DNA of 64,000 bases from Polyangium sp. 6x1. Lineage in GTDB: Bacteria; Myxococcota_A; Polyangia; Polyangiales; Polyangiaceae. Made by a program: the position numbers and the translations under genes. Below, one piece after another: positions 1 through 8,290 of this stretch. Numbering within the stretch: the stretch's first letter is position 1; each line of letters starts with the position of its first letter. The stretch lies in assembly GCF_029946515.1 (NCBI RefSeq), contig NZ_JARZHH010000006.1, positions 184,136-248,135 of the forward strand. The letters run 5' to 3'. The notes beneath the pieces are model-generated. The model was not told where the DNA came from, did not search any database, and was given only the letters and a program-made list of their open reading frames with translations.

Positions 1-635
1 GCGAGCCGGACGATCTCGACGAGCACCGATTCGTTCGCCCGCACGAGGTTGCCCTCGCGCACGAGGATGCTCCCCGTCCGCCCGGTCATCGGCGCGCGAA
101 TGGTCGTGTATTCGAGATCGAGCCGCCGCGCGACCGTGGCCGCGCGGAACGCGTCGACCGCCGCCGCCGCGGCCCGCGCCTCGGCGCGCCGGAGCTCGGC
201 GTCCTGCCGGCTCGCCACGCCCGCTTTGGCGAGCTCCTCGTATCGCGTGGCCTCCGCCTCCGCATTCGCCGCCTGCGTCCGGCTCCGCTCCAGGTTCGAC
301 TCCGCCTCGCGCAAGGCGACCTCGAACGGTCGTTTGTCGAGGACGAACAATACGTCCCCCTCGGCCACGTCCGCGCCCTCCTGAAACTTCACGGCCGTGA
401 CGAGCCCGGTCACCCGCGGCCGCAGCGAGACCCGCGCGGACGGCTCGACCGTGCCAATGGCGGAGAGCTCGATCGGCACGGTCGCCACCTCCGAAAACGC
501 GACGCGCACCGGCGCGCGTGGCGGCTCGGCAGGACCCTTCCGCTCGCGCGAGCAGGCAGGCGCGAGGAGGGCGAGCGCGAGGACGAGCAGGAGCGCTCTC
601 CTTCGCGCAGCGTCAATCGGATGGAGGGAGATCAC
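1..635 (-). CDS. RND efflux periplasmic adaptor (HlyD/MFP family), 3' part beyond the window
   Basis: Membrane-fusion subunit that would link an inner-membrane RND pump to an outer-membrane channel. The visible 211 codons start at a GTG (635). A basic n-region and leucine-rich stretch end in a lipobox (LLAPAC), so it is probably a lipoprotein. Next come a VTGLV beta-strand motif, a DVLFVLDKRPFE lipoyl-like segment, a long Glu/Ala/Arg-rich helical hairpin (about residues 110-170) and an IRAPMTGRTG second lipoyl half. This order is typical of HlyD/MexA-like adaptors. The C-terminal beta-barrel and membrane-proximal domains lie beyond position 1, where the pump gene would also be expected. Family confidence is good; the substrate cannot be read. 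Confidence 0.87.
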   Translation of the reverse strand, partial: MISLHPIDAARRRALLLVLALALLAPACSRERKGPAEPPRAPVRVAFSEVATVPIELSAIGTVEPSARVSLRPRVTGLVTAVKFQEGADVAEGDVLFVLDKRPFEVALREAESNLERSRTQAANAEAEATRYEELAKAGVASRQDAELRRAEARAAAAAVDAFRAATVARRLDLEYTTIRAPMTGRTGSILVREGNLVRANESVLVEIVRL

Positions 636-721
636 GGCTCGCACGGAGTCCGATGCCGCGCGGGACGTTCAGGATGCGCGGCCGGGCGAGCGAGACGATT
701 TCGTCGACCGAGCGCGCCGGT

Positions 722-1576
722 TCACCGAAGAAGCGCGAGATACCTCGTCGCGCGCCTCTCTCCTGCATCCGCGCAGGCCAGGAAAAGGCGGCGTGCCTCG
801 ATTTTGCGGCCCGCGAAATGGGCGACGAGCGCGCGGGCGAAGAGGACGCTGGGCTCCGCACTTCCCGCCGGCTCCCCGAGCCAGTCGTGCCAGGCGAGCG
901 CGAGATCCCAAAAACCTTCGGCATGAACCTCGGGTTCGTCCTCATGCACGAGCAGACCCTCGAGATCGTGCCCCACCGCGTGGCAAAGGATCGAGAGGCC
1001 GACGAACGGGAGACCCTCGATCTCGCCGTGGAGCGACGAGCCTTGCGCCGCGAGCGCCTCCGGGCCCTTTCCCGCCGTCTCCCGGAGCATGCCCATGTCG
1101 AGCCGCTTTGCGTGCGGCAGCGACTCATTGACGAACCCGAGCATCCTGTGCCAGTCGGCCCGCGGCAGGTGGTAGCCGCACGTGCCCGCGAGCGCGAGTG
1201 AGAGGAGCGGCCCCTTGGCCTCCGCGTCGATGCGCAAGGCGATAGCGACCACGTTCTCCGCCATGGCATCCTGGACGAATTCGAGCGGCACGTGGCGCGG
1301 ATCGTCGACGCGGATCCAGTCGCCGTCGAGCTTGCGCAAAAGCGCCCCGAGCTCGCCTTGCCGGCTCGCCTTCCCACGCTCGACGAGCGCGCGCCCGAGC
1401 GCGAGGCAGCTCCACGAGATGGGCACGTCGCTGCCGGAGACGCGCCCCACCATCTCGGGCACGACCAGCGACGTCCCCGCCCCGGAGACGGCCGCGAGGG
1501 AGAGCAGGTTCACGGGCTGCTCGCCCTCGGCGTACGTGTAAGAAAAACCCTTTTGTCCGCGAATGGTTCGTCCCAT
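722..1576 (-). CDS. Hypothetical protein
   Basis: A 284-residue protein I do not recognise. It has no signal peptide, membrane segment or known catalytic motif. The sequence is soluble-looking, rich in Leu/Ala and His/Trp (for example ALAWHDWLGEP and the later AHFAGRKIEARR), and the C-terminal part looks helical. I chose the ATG at 1576 (MGRTIRG); the frame stays open to a weak TTG at 1648 that would nearly touch the membrane-protein gene upstream. It lies between the RND adaptor and the DedA-like gene on the same strand, with an 86-bp gap to the adaptor. Codon use matches the neighbours. A role in regulation or in a scaffold is possible but unsupported. Confidence 0.7.
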   Translation of the reverse strand: MGRTIRGQKGFSYTYAEGEQPVNLLSLAAVSGAGTSLVVPEMVGRVSGSDVPISWSCLALGRALVERGKASRQGELGALLRKLDGDWIRVDDPRHVPLEFVQDAMAENVVAIALRIDAEAKGPLLSLALAGTCGYHLPRADWHRMLGFVNESLPHAKRLDMGMLRETAGKGPEALAAQGSSLHGEIEGLPFVGLSILCHAVGHDLEGLLVHEDEPEVHAEGFWDLALAWHDWLGEPAGSAEPSVLFARALVAHFAGRKIEARRLFLACADAGERRATRYLALLR

Positions 1577-1655
1577 CGATGGTTCGCTCGAGACGCGCGA
1601 GATGGCGCGGCGGATGGTAGCGTCGGGCGAAGAGGGCGGCGCCGTCAAGCCAAAC

Positions 1656-2288
1656 TCACGGCCCCTCCGCGCGTTTCGTCCATTTCTTGCGGAAATGGAG
1701 CCCCGCTGCGATCGCCGCGGTGACGAGGGTCAAGGGCAAGGCGCGGTGCATGACCTCCGCTCGCAGCGCCGCGATCCAGACGAGGAGCGCCTCGCCGAAG
1801 AAACGGCAGAGGCCGATCCACAGGGTCTGCGAGAGGACGATCGCGGGCACGAGCAGGCGCGCCGGGGCGGCGAACGCGCCGGCGAGGGTGCTGACGATGG
1901 GTCCGGGGATCGCGATCACGAGCAGGGGCGCGCTCGTCCGCACAGGCTTCACGAGGCGCTCGACGCGCGCCTCGGAGGCGACGCCGCGCGCGACGAGCCA
2001 GCGCAGGGCGCGGGGCCCCTCGGAGCGGCCGAACAAATATGCGAGCAGGCATTGTCCGGCGCAGAGGGGCCATGCGACGGCCCAGTAAGCGACGGGCGAG
2101 GACACCCCCGCGACGAGGACGAGGTGGGCGGGGACCGGCGAGAGCGCGACGAGCGCGAGGGGCGCGTGCGCGAAGAGCACCGGCGACAGGGCCGCCCCGA
2201 CGATGCGGCTGCCCATGATCAGCACGAAGGCCGTGGCCAGGTACGGCCGGCGCGTCGCGCGGATGTCGCTCCCCGGGCCCTCGCTCAT
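1656..2288 (-). CDS. DedA/VTT-like integral membrane protein
   Basis: A 210-residue inner-membrane protein with about five or six hydrophobic segments. A central cytoplasmic stretch (YLFGRSEGPRALRWL) is followed by an IPGPIVSTLAG segment, which recalls the Gly-rich re-entrant region of DedA/SNARE-associated (VTT) proteins involved in lipid handling and envelope homeostasis. Canonical DedA acidic and Arg residues are only partly visible, so the family call is an inference. The ATG immediately follows the TGA of the long TPR gene (TGAATG) and a GAGGA ribosome site sits inside the end of that gene, so translation is probably coupled. It ends in a basic HFRKKWTKR tail. Confidence 0.72.
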   Translation of the reverse strand: MSEGPGSDIRATRRPYLATAFVLIMGSRIVGAALSPVLFAHAPLALVALSPVPAHLVLVAGVSSPVAYWAVAWPLCAGQCLLAYLFGRSEGPRALRWLVARGVASEARVERLVKPVRTSAPLLVIAIPGPIVSTLAGAFAAPARLLVPAIVLSQTLWIGLCRFFGEALLVWIAALRAEVMHRALPLTLVTAAIAAGLHFRKKWTKRAEGP

Positions 2289-5200
2289 TCAATCGTCCTC
2301 GTCGTCGCCCTCGTCGTCGTACCCGTCCGCATCGCTCTCGTCGTCGTCCTCGTCCTCGGAATCGTCGTCGTCCTCGGAATCGTCGTCCTCGTCGCCGTAA
2401 CCGAGACGCCGGTTCATCTCGCTGTCGAGGTACGGATTGCCGAACGGGTCGCGCTCCCAGGGCGGAGGCTCGTCGCTCTTCGCCTGCGAAACCTTGCTTT
2501 GCTCGTTCGCCGGCTCTTTGCTTTCGATGGATGCGCCCACGGCGGCGACGGCGAGCTCCTGGAGATCGTTGAGCGTCTCGTCGAGCGTGCGGCCGCCGGC
2601 CTCGGCCGTTTGCAGCGCCATGAGCGTGACCACGATGCTGGTGCCCTGCGTCGTGGAGATTTCCTGGACGAACCCGGAGAGCGCCTCGGTCGCGCCCGCG
2701 ACGCGTGACACCGCCGGCGGAGGCGGGTCGCCCCGCAGCGCGTCCTTGAGGCGCGCGAGGATCACGTCGTCGCCGAATCCGGCCTCGCGCAGCGCTTGCA
2801 GGCCGGCACGAATGCGCGACCAGCGGACGCGCGACGCGAGCACCTCCGGCGGCTCCTTCGGCAGGACCGCGGCGGCCAGGTCCGCGAGGATGTCGAGCGC
2901 CCCATGTACGCCCTGCTCCGCGAGCGCTTGCAAGGTCTGCGCGAGGGAGCTGCGCAGATTCGGATTGATACGCGTGCCGAAATGAGCGGCCTCGGCGACG
3001 GCGGCCCGCGCCGCCTCGAGCGCAGGTTCGTGCTCGCCGCCCCTCGCGTGCGTGAGGAGCAGGTTCCCGCATACCGTGAGCAGATCCGCGCGCGCTTCGA
3101 CGAGCGAGTCGTCGTCCGCCGCGCGCCCTTCGGCCAGGAAGCCCGCGATCACCTTTTCGAGGATGGATCGCGCCCGGCGCATCCGCTCGATGCCCTCGTC
3201 CCTCCGGCCCGTCCCGAGCGAGACCCCGGCCATGTCGCCCCAGCTCTTCGCGGCCATCGCGCTCTCGACGCCGTCGTGCTTCTCGCGGAGCGCGAGCGCC
3301 TTGCCATAATGAAGCTCGGCCCCCTCGGCGTCCCCGGTCATCCCGAGGGCGCTGCCGAGGTGGTGATACGCTTCCCCAGCCTCGCGCGACGCGGCGTCGA
3401 TTCGCTCACGAATGGCGACGGCGCGGCGGAGCGCCGTGACGCCCTCTTTCGGATCGCCGCCCCAGGTCGCGGCGAACCCGAGGTTTTCGAGGCACGTCGC
3501 GATGCCCGAATCCTCGGGCGGGAGCGCCTTCTCCGCCTTGCGCAGGGCCTCGCGCCCGGCCACGATCGCATCGTCGTACCGCCCGAGGAACGAGAGCCCC
3601 TTCGTGCGGTCGGCGAGCGTCTTCCAATCAAACGGCGCGCTCTCCGGCGGGAACTCGTACGTCCCCGCGAGGATCCCCTCGAAGCGCGGATCGTCGCGGA
3701 TCGAATCGAAATAATCGTCGGCCCGCGCCTTGTCGATCCATTTCTTGTCCTTCTCGACGGCGATGGCGAGATCACGCAGCGCGGCCTCGCGATCCCCCGA
3801 GATCGCGCGCTCACAGGCCCGGTTGAACCAGAGGACGTCGTAGCTGCCGCCGAGCAGCACCTGGCCGTCCTTGTCGACACGCGCGATCGCCTCGGTGTAC
3901 GCCGCGATCGCATCCGCGTGGCGCTTCATCGTCGTGAGGATGAAACCCTTGTCCATCCAGGCGAGGGCCGAATCCTTTGCCGAGATCGCGCGCTCGGCGG
4001 CGCGCAGGGCGCCTTCGTTATCCCCGCGCTTCTGCAAGATTCGGATGTGCTCGCGAATGAGATCCTTCGGCCGCCGCGCCTGGTACGCGAGGATCCCCTC
4101 GGCCCACGCGTCGAACGAGGCGATCTCGGGCGCAGGCGAATCGGCCTTTCCTTCCGCCGCGAGCTCGCGCTGGGCCATGGCCGCGGCGAGCGCCTCGGCG
4201 TCCGCGAGCGCCTCGTCCCCCGTGTCGTCCGAGTCATGCAGATACGCGAGGAGCGCGAGCGGCGTGATCGCGCCCGGCAAGAGCTCCCGGAGCTTTTTCG
4301 CGAGCGGCCGCCCCTCGGGGCCATTGCGCAGCGATATCGTCCGAAAGAGGAGACGCTCGGCCGCGAGATTTTTCACGTGCGCGTCCATCGCGTCGATCGC
4401 GCGATCACACGCCTCCGTGTATTTTTCGTTCAATCGATCCCGCACGATCCAGAGGATCGGGTGCAGGTCCTCCCGGGTCGGCAGATCCTCGCGCGTGGCC
4501 AGCGTCGGCTCGATCTCGGCCCGCACCACGGCCGCGAGGCCCTCCTGCCCTTGCGAGCGCTCGATCTCCGCGACGAGCACCGCCGCGAAATACGCCTTCC
4601 AGGCGCGCCCCGTCGCCGCCATCGCCTGCGCCCACGCGGCCGCCGCTTCGAGCTCGTAGAGCGGCAGCTCCTTCCACAGGAGCCGCGCCGCGGCGACCTC
4701 CACGCGGCGCCATTTCTTCTCCGTCAGATCCCGCCGGAGCGCGTCGCGCAGGTAATCCTCGTTCTTCGTATCGAGATCGTCGACGTAATCGCCGCGCACG
4801 GCCCTGGCGGCGAGCTCGTGGAGCTCACGCGCCCACGGCTCCATGTCCTCGGGCACCGGCCCGCCCGCGAGCATCTCGCCGAGCGTCTGCTCCAGCGACG
4901 CGTCCGAGAGCGCCACGACGGCCTTGTGCGCCATCCAGCGGACGGCCTCCGCCTCGTCCCGCAGCCTCGCGGCGAGCACGCCGCGGATCCTGTCGGGCAG
5001 CGTCGGCGAGAGCGCCGCGACGGCCTCGCAAAGCGTCGCGATTTTCTCCTCGGGCGCCTTCGCCTCCTCCGCCCGGGCCGCGAGCTCATCCATCGTGCGA
5101 CGCACGACCGACGCCTCGAGCCACGCGGGCATCGGTTTGCCGCTCTTCCATTCGATGAAGCGGACGCCGAACAGAGGAGAATCGATGAGCAACATGTGCC

Positions 5201-5351
5201 GCCCTTCGCCCATGTCGACGCTCCAGAAGGGCGGCGCGTCGGTCCGGCGCGGCGCGCGTCGCACGACCCGAAACCCCTCGCGGGCCACGCCCTCGAAGAT
5301 CGAGCGCAGCGTGACGTCCTCGCGGAGAAAATACACGACGTGTTCGCTCAT
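2289..5351 (-). CDS. Large TPR-repeat protein with acidic C-terminal tail
   Basis: A 1020-residue protein without signal peptide. The N-terminal 150 residues are a small domain that recurs only weakly in known families. TPR-like helical pairs occur at about 445-540 (KGFILTTMKRHADAIAAY) and about 585-730 (LENLGFAATWGGDPKEGVTALRRA), with more helical repeats between and after. The last 35 residues are almost only Asp and Glu with Ser, encoded by a near-repetitive GTC/CTC track on the plus strand. TPR arrays act as protein-binding scaffolds; the acidic tail suggests a basic partner. A GAGGAA site precedes the ATG. It is the first of two translationally coupled genes with the DedA-like protein, and a 388-aa unknown lies just upstream. 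Confidence 0.85.
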   Translation of the reverse strand: MSEHVVYFLREDVTLRSIFEGVAREGFRVVRRAPRRTDAPPFWSVDMGEGRHMLLIDSPLFGVRFIEWKSGKPMPAWLEASVVRRTMDELAARAEEAKAPEEKIATLCEAVAALSPTLPDRIRGVLAARLRDEAEAVRWMAHKAVVALSDASLEQTLGEMLAGGPVPEDMEPWARELHELAARAVRGDYVDDLDTKNEDYLRDALRRDLTEKKWRRVEVAAARLLWKELPLYELEAAAAWAQAMAATGRAWKAYFAAVLVAEIERSQGQEGLAAVVRAEIEPTLATREDLPTREDLHPILWIVRDRLNEKYTEACDRAIDAMDAHVKNLAAERLLFRTISLRNGPEGRPLAKKLRELLPGAITPLALLAYLHDSDDTGDEALADAEALAAAMAQRELAAEGKADSPAPEIASFDAWAEGILAYQARRPKDLIREHIRILQKRGDNEGALRAAERAISAKDSALAWMDKGFILTTMKRHADAIAAYTEAIARVDKDGQVLLGGSYDVLWFNRACERAISGDREAALRDLAIAVEKDKKWIDKARADDYFDSIRDDPRFEGILAGTYEFPPESAPFDWKTLADRTKGLSFLGRYDDAIVAGREALRKAEKALPPEDSGIATCLENLGFAATWGGDPKEGVTALRRAVAIRERIDAASREAGEAYHHLGSALGMTGDAEGAELHYGKALALREKHDGVESAMAAKSWGDMAGVSLGTGRRDEGIERMRRARSILEKVIAGFLAEGRAADDDSLVEARADLLTVCGNLLLTHARGGEHEPALEAARAAVAEAAHFGTRINPNLRSSLAQTLQALAEQGVHGALDILADLAAAVLPKEPPEVLASRVRWSRIRAGLQALREAGFGDDVILARLKDALRGDPPPPAVSRVAGATEALSGFVQEISTTQGTSIVVTLMALQTAEAGGRTLDETLNDLQELAVAAVGASIESKEPANEQSKVSQAKSDEPPPWERDPFGNPYLDSEMNRRLGYGDEDDDSEDDDDSEDEDDDESDADGYDDEGDDEDD

Positions 5352-5365
5352 GGTTTCCTCGGAGC

Positions 5366-6532
5366 TCAGGGGCGGAGGGCGTTCTTCAAGACCTGCACGT
5401 TGCTTTCGTCCGTCTCGCGAAGCAGCGCTTCGTGGAGGAATCGCTTGTGCCGCGCAAGGGAGGCGAAGTGGTAGCCGAGGCGCCGCTGCTCGGGATCCTC
5501 GCGGCCGCCGAGCTCGGCGAGCAGGGTCCGCACGGCGGCGCCGTCATCGCCCATCACCGCGAGGCACGCCATCGCGTGATAACCAAGCGACGGCGCCTCT
5601 TCGGGATCCCGGACGAATGCAAGGAGCGCGTCCGCCTGATAGCCGCGCAAGCGCGAAAGGACCGCGAGCGCATCGACGGGCATGTCCGAGGGCAATCCCT
5701 TGGGCAAGTCCGGCAAAAGCTGCGTGAGCAGGGGCAGGATGCTCTCGTGCGCGACGGGGGCATACCGGACCTCGACCACGCAGAATTTCTCCATCGAGGA
5801 GACCGTGATCGCGGCGCCGAGGCGGCGCGTTCGCATCGTGATGCTCGGCACGGCGCCGTCGACTTGCGCCATGTTCTCGCCCATTCGATAGCCGGTGCTG
5901 ACGAGCGCGATCCCCGTCGGATGATCCGGCCAGGGATCCTCGGCAAACCGCGTCCCCCAGGGCAGGCTGTCGGTGCCGGGCATGTTCTGGAAGAACCGCA
6001 CGATGGTGTCGAAATCGGCGCCCATGCCGGTCTCGGTGCCCATGTAGATCCGGACGCTCCGGGGCAAACCGACCACCTGTGGCAATGCCTCCTCCGTCTC
6101 GGGCCAGGCGTACGGCGCGAACGCCGCGGCGAGCGAGTCCGCCGTCGTCCCCGCGGGGATCCAGAGCGGCGGCGGCGTGGTCTCGTGGAGCGCGATCCAG
6201 AGCTGATCCGGCCGCGCGGGATCCGCGAACAACGTCGGATTGTGGATCTTCCGCATCCAGCGATCGCCGCGCACACCCCCGCGCGTCGCGAGCGGGACGA
6301 TCCCCTCGAGCATCCCGTAGCAATCCTCGTGCGCTTCCTGGGGGATCCACGCCGCGAGCGGCGCGTCCTCGTCCTCCGCGCTTTGAATGCGCGCGGCCGC
6401 CTCGCCGCTCTCGTGCTCGTTCAGCCACACCCAGCCTGTTTTGCCAGGCTGCCCGGAGTCCCCTGCGGTCTGCGCGAAGAGCGCGTCGAGGAAAGGTTTT
6501 CGCTCCTTCCACCAGTGCGAGGGTAGGCCCAT
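5366..6532 (-). CDS. Hypothetical protein
   Basis: A 388-residue soluble protein of unknown function. It begins MGLPSHWWKERKPFLDALF and is rich in Trp and Pro in the first 250 residues. The last 100 residues (PVDALAVLSRLRGYQADALL onward) look like HEAT-type helical repeats that measure runs of loss-of-function-tolerant helices rather than a catalytic site. No metal-binding or nucleotide motif is evident. An ATG further upstream at 6583 would add 17 Arg/Ser-rich residues; I preferred 6532 because the sequence becomes family-like from there. It lies 14 bp upstream of the 1020-aa TPR gene and probably shares its transcript. Confidence 0.74.
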   Translation of the reverse strand: MGLPSHWWKERKPFLDALFAQTAGDSGQPGKTGWVWLNEHESGEAAARIQSAEDEDAPLAAWIPQEAHEDCYGMLEGIVPLATRGGVRGDRWMRKIHNPTLFADPARPDQLWIALHETTPPPLWIPAGTTADSLAAAFAPYAWPETEEALPQVVGLPRSVRIYMGTETGMGADFDTIVRFFQNMPGTDSLPWGTRFAEDPWPDHPTGIALVSTGYRMGENMAQVDGAVPSITMRTRRLGAAITVSSMEKFCVVEVRYAPVAHESILPLLTQLLPDLPKGLPSDMPVDALAVLSRLRGYQADALLAFVRDPEEAPSLGYHAMACLAVMGDDGAAVRTLLAELGGREDPEQRRLGYHFASLARHKRFLHEALLRETDESNVQVLKNALRP

Positions 6533-6632
6533 GGCCGCGACGCTCGCACGACCTCGGCGCGAGGACAACGGGAAAGCAGCCATCTACGCGCGGGCCGCTT
6601 CGTTTGACGGTGAAAACAGGCGCCGGGGTTCG

Positions 6633-7151
6633 TCAGGCGAGGCTGCCGAGCGCCCAGCGCTCGGCCGACTCGACGTCGGGGAACATGCGGTAGGGATAGG
6701 GCGGCGTCGACATCCAGAAAATCGCGGTGAGCGCGCCTTTGGGGAACGCCGCGTCGACCACGAAGGCGCAGGCGGCGCAGCGCCGATAGACGTCGAGGTG
6801 CTGGGCCAGATGCTCCGCCAGCGTCTTGCGTTGCTTGGGCGAGAGCTCCTTCGTCCCGCGATAATCGTGCAAGAGCGCGAACTTCCCCGCCCGACTCTTC
6901 AGGACGTGGGCGAGGTTCTTCACGAACTGCTCGGTTTGCGCCTCGTTCGCGCGCGGGTGATTCACCAGGACGACGAGCGGCCAGCGCGACAGGTCGAGCA
7001 CCCCCCCCTCGAGCACGCCCTGGCCTCCAGAAAGCGAGGCGAGGCGGCCCGTGTCGCGCGGTGCCGGCAGGCCTCCCGGAGGAGGAGCCACCGAGGCGCG
7101 TCCGCTGCTCGGCGGCGCCGGCGGTGGTGTGGACTTGAGGATGAACGACAT
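6633..7151 (-). CDS. STAS/SEC14-like (SpoIIAA-like) domain protein
   Basis: A 172-residue cytoplasmic protein. After a Pro/Ser-rich N-terminus of about 45 residues, one domain follows: strand WPLVVLVNHPRA, helix FVKNLAHVLKSRAG, strand KFALLHDYRGTKELS, helix, and a C-terminal YPYRMFPDVESAERW motif. This layout matches small myxobacterial STAS/SEC14-like proteins of about 130 residues, which are related to anti-sigma antagonists but usually lack the phosphorylated Ser. The start at 7151 (MSFILKS) is chosen because further upstream the frame is Arg/Ser-rich and not protein-like. Partner and role are unknown. Confidence 0.7.
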   Translation of the reverse strand: MSFILKSTPPPAPPSSGRASVAPPPGGLPAPRDTGRLASLSGGQGVLEGGVLDLSRWPLVVLVNHPRANEAQTEQFVKNLAHVLKSRAGKFALLHDYRGTKELSPKQRKTLAEHLAQHLDVYRRCAACAFVVDAAFPKGALTAIFWMSTPPYPYRMFPDVESAERWALGSLA

Positions 7152-7380
7152 CGAGGTGGAAGATACCACCCCCGCTGCGAGACTGCCACAGGGACATCCT
7201 CGACGGGCACGTGCCGAAACGCGGATCACGGACATGGACGCGACCGTGCTTCGCGCTCGGCCGCCACTTGTCAGAGCCGCAGAAGATCCCTCCGCTCGGT
7301 CAGCGGCGGACGTACCTGCCCTCGCGCTGCGGGGGGCCGAGTTTTGTGTCGTCCCCGACGCACCAGGGTCCGGAGCCGTT
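7152..7380. other. Intergenic stretch without recognisable gene
   Basis: About 230 bases between two minus-strand genes. Short frames exist on both strands but none shows a ribosome site, domain or codon pattern like the neighbours. It presumably holds the promoter of the STAS-like gene and the 3' end of the Cys-repeat lipoprotein transcript. No strong hairpin was seen. Confidence 0.4.
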
Positions 7381-8193
7381 TCATTTTGGACAAACGTACG
7401 TTTCGTTCGGGAACGTGACCGCGCACTCCGCGTCGGAGTTGCAGCCGGCGTATTCACACCCCCCGCTCGTGCAGGTGTAGTTGTCGGCGTCGAACGCCCC
7501 GCCTGCCGCGCCGCCCATGCAATCGGCCGCGCTCTGACACGATTGCGCGCAGGTGGCGACGCTCCCGGCCGCGAACACCTTGCAGACGTACCCCTGGCCG
7601 AACGTGACCACGCACTCGGCGTCCGTATGGCAACCCGCGTACTGGCAGCCTCCGTTCGTGCATGCGTAATTGTCGGCGTCGAACGCCGATCCTGCCACGC
7701 CCATCGAGCAATCCGCGGAGCCCTGGCACTTCATCATGCAGGACGCGAAGCCTGCCCCGATGGACTTGCAGACGTAGTCCGGACTCAAGAAACTGGCCTC
7801 GCACTCGGCGTCCGAATGGCACCCCACATATTCACAGGTGCCGGCGGTACACGCATAGTTGTCGGCGTCGAACGCCGATCCCGCCGCGCCCATCGAGCAA
7901 TCCGCGTTGCTCTGGCACGCCGCGGTGCAATAAGGAACCGTCACGGGCTCCGAGCCCCCTCCCCCGCCCGAACCGCTGCTGCTGCTGCTCCCGCCGCCCG
8001 CACCGCTGCTGCTGCTGCTCGCGCTGCCGCCTCCGGCCCCGCCGGCGCTGCTGCTGCTCCCGCCGCCCGAGCCTCCCGCGCCGCCGTCGCCCGAGCTCCC
8101 GGGGTTCGCGTCCGCGGAGCAGCCGAAAACGACGGTCCCGAGGAAGAGCGGCGATAACGAGCGCACGAGCGACGACACGCGTGTCCAGGCCAT
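7381..8193 (-). CDS. Lipoprotein with three tandem Cys-rich repeats
   Basis: A 270-residue predicted lipoprotein. The signal peptide ends in a VVFGC lipobox. A Gly/Ser-only linker of about 50 residues follows, then three repeats of about 55 residues, each with the pattern C..CQ..ADC, GxAFDADNYxC and a closing GCxSDAEC. The spacing of six to eight cysteines per repeat suggests disulfide-knotted modules exposed at the outer membrane or surface. The linker is encoded by CTG/GCC near-microsatellites, so copy-number variation is possible. The ATG at 8193 has an AGGA site. No enzyme motif is present; function is unknown. Similar linker-plus-Cys lipoproteins recur elsewhere in this window (43.2 kb, 45.5 kb). 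Confidence 0.85.
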   Translation of the reverse strand: MAWTRVSSLVRSLSPLFLGTVVFGCSADANPGSSGDGGAGGSGGGSSSSAGGAGGGSASSSSSGAGGGSSSSSGSGGGGGSEPVTVPYCTAACQSNADCSMGAAGSAFDADNYACTAGTCEYVGCHSDAECEASFLSPDYVCKSIGAGFASCMMKCQGSADCSMGVAGSAFDADNYACTNGGCQYAGCHTDAECVVTFGQGYVCKVFAAGSVATCAQSCQSAADCMGGAAGGAFDADNYTCTSGGCEYAGCNSDAECAVTFPNETYVCPK

Positions 8194-8230
8194 GGACGCA
8201 TCCTGCCATGAATGCCTCACGGAATGAACG

Positions 8231-8242
8231 AAAAAAAAAAAA
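8231..8242 (-). terminator. 12-nt A/T homopolymer, possible terminator tail of the AlkC-like gene
   Basis: Twelve consecutive A on the plus strand, read as U12 on the minus transcript leaving the AlkC-like gene (stop at 8291). Only a weak 4-bp stem (GAGG/CCTC) directly precedes it, so intrinsic termination is uncertain. It also sits 37 bp upstream of the Cys-repeat lipoprotein start and could instead be an upstream promoter element. Confidence 0.35.
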
Positions 8243-8290
8243 GCCGAGGCTCCTCCGAAAGCTTCATCAATGCGATCGTGGCCGCCGGTG

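Noticed and set aside
2796..5474. Plus-strand frame of almost 900 codons opposite the TPR gene
   Set aside because: Arg-rich mirror of the real gene; the minus strand has ribosome site, TPR repeats and coupling to the next gene.
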